In this document: piece after piece, positions 5,481 to 5,974 of the stretch
How the letters are laid out: each line of letters opens with the position of its first letter
Position numbering within the stretch: the stretch's first letter is position 1
Assembly: GCA_021816565.1 (NCBI GenBank)
Contig: JAKAXN010000293.1
Span: 1 to 5,974 of the forward strand
Direction of reading: 5' to 3'
DNA length: 5,974 bases
Source of the DNA: Actinomycetes bacterium
GTDB taxonomy: Bacteria > Actinomycetota > Acidimicrobiia > Acidimicrobiales > Palsa-688
Position numbers and translations under genes: made by a program
The notes under the pieces: model-generated
What the model was told of the DNA's origin: nothing
What the model saw: the letters and a program-made list of their open reading frames with translations, nothing else
The model's database searches: none

Positions 5481-5974
5481 TCAAGCGGGCAGGGCGACCA
5501 GCTCGGGCAGGACCTCGCTGATCGAAGCGCGCACCACGGCGGCGGCCAGATCGTCGTAGGGGGTCGGCTCGGCGTTGATGATGACCACCTGGGCTCCGGC
5601 CTCGGCGGCCAGCGGCACCAGCCCGGCGGCCGGGTGCACCCCGAGCGTGGTGCCGACGGCCATCAGGACGTCGCAGGAGCCGGCCGCCATCTCGGCCCTC
5701 AGGATGGTCTTGGCGTCGAGGGCCTGGCCGAAGCTGATGGTGGCCGATTTGAGGATGCCGCCGCAGCGCCGGCAGGGCGGGTCCTCCTCCCCGGCCCGCA
5801 CCCGATCCAGGGCCACCTGCATGGGAGCCCGGTCCCCGCAGTCCCAGCACACGACCCGGTGCATGGTCCCGTGCACCTCGATCACCCGGTTGGGGTCGCT
5901 GCCCGCCCGCTGGTGGAGCTCGTCGATGTTCTGGGTGATGAGCGCCACCAGCCGGCCCTGACGCTCCAGGTCCA
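5481..5974 (-). CDS. Sirtuin-family NAD-dependent protein deacylase (CobB type), 5' end outside window
   Basis: The visible 163 residues are the C-terminal two thirds of a Sir2-family enzyme, which removes acyl groups from lysine using NAD and yields nicotinamide and O-acyl-ADP-ribose. The order of motifs is typical: TQNID (codons near 5936-5922) of the NAD pocket, catalytic His in EVHG (codon 5873-5871), zinc cysteines CWDC (5849-5838) and CRRC (5774-5763), then SFGQ, GTTLGVHPA and INAEPT of the Rossmann fold. The usual acidic residue after SFG is Gln here, and GTS is GTT; both look like tolerated variation. The frame is open to the window edge (first whole codon 5972-5970), so the real start lies beyond it. 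The residues separating deacetylases from desuccinylases lie in the missing N-terminal part, so acyl preference cannot be judged. It faces the nitroreductase tail to tail across 28 bp. Confidence 0.92.
   Translation of the reverse strand, partial: DLERQGRLVALITQNIDELHQRAGSDPNRVIEVHGTMHRVVCWDCGDRAPMQVALDRVRAGEEDPPCRRCGGILKSATISFGQALDAKTILRAEMAAGSCDVLMAVGTTLGVHPAAGLVPLAAEAGAQVVIINAEPTPYDDLAAAVVRASISEVLPELVALPA

Noticed and set aside
5946..5948. GTG as the sirtuin start
   Set aside because: It would begin in the middle of the Rossmann domain, just before TQNID. The frame continues upstream to the window edge with sensible residues, so the true start is outside.
1..5974. A defence, mobile or biosynthetic island, CRISPR array or tRNA
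   Set aside because: All six genes belong to ordinary chromosomal families. No direct-repeat array, transposase, terminal repeats or cloverleaf was seen, and composition is uniform apart from the short AT-rich operator-like element.

Overview
This is a GC-rich, gene-dense chromosomal window with five protein genes on the minus strand and one on the plus strand. No RNA gene, insertion sequence, CRISPR array or attachment site is visible. The base composition points to a high-GC actinobacterium, as do the LpdA-type flavoprotein, the split cobalamin mutase, the frequent GTG starts and the apparently leaderless starts. A deep-branching lineage such as Acidimicrobiia is possible, but that is an inference without a marker gene.

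Layout from right to left, following minus-strand transcription. A sirtuin-type NAD-dependent protein deacylase (5481-5974, 5' end outside the window) converges on a plus-strand FMN nitroreductase-family gene (4853-5452), with a GC hairpin between them. A 141-bp divergent intergenic region (4712-4852) separates the nitroreductase from a rhodanese/MoeB-type sulfur-carrier adenylyltransferase (3530-4711). The adenylyltransferase gene overlaps a small lipoprotein gene (2973-3569) by 40 bp. After a 61-bp gap with a GC hairpin and a possible leaderless promoter come the methylmalonyl-CoA mutase large subunit (1328-2911) and, 7 bp after its stop, an LpdA-type NAD(P)H dehydrogenase/quinone reductase (1-1320, 3' end outside the window).

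The window reads as small neighbouring transcription units rather than one pathway. The mutase and LpdA form a tight pair: the mutase isomerises (R)-methylmalonyl-CoA and succinyl-CoA, while LpdA is a flavoprotein oxidoreductase. The MoeB-like protein would activate a ubiquitin-like sulfur carrier for molybdopterin, thiamine or tRNA thiolation. The sirtuin and nitroreductase are of general type and their substrates cannot be read from the sequence.

The window does not show an obvious new multi-gene system. The least ordinary points are the dense inverted-repeat architecture of the 4712-4852 region, the rhodanese-first domain order of the MoeB-like protein, the missing cobalamin-binding partner of the mutase, and the broken redox-cysteine pair of the LpdA-like protein.
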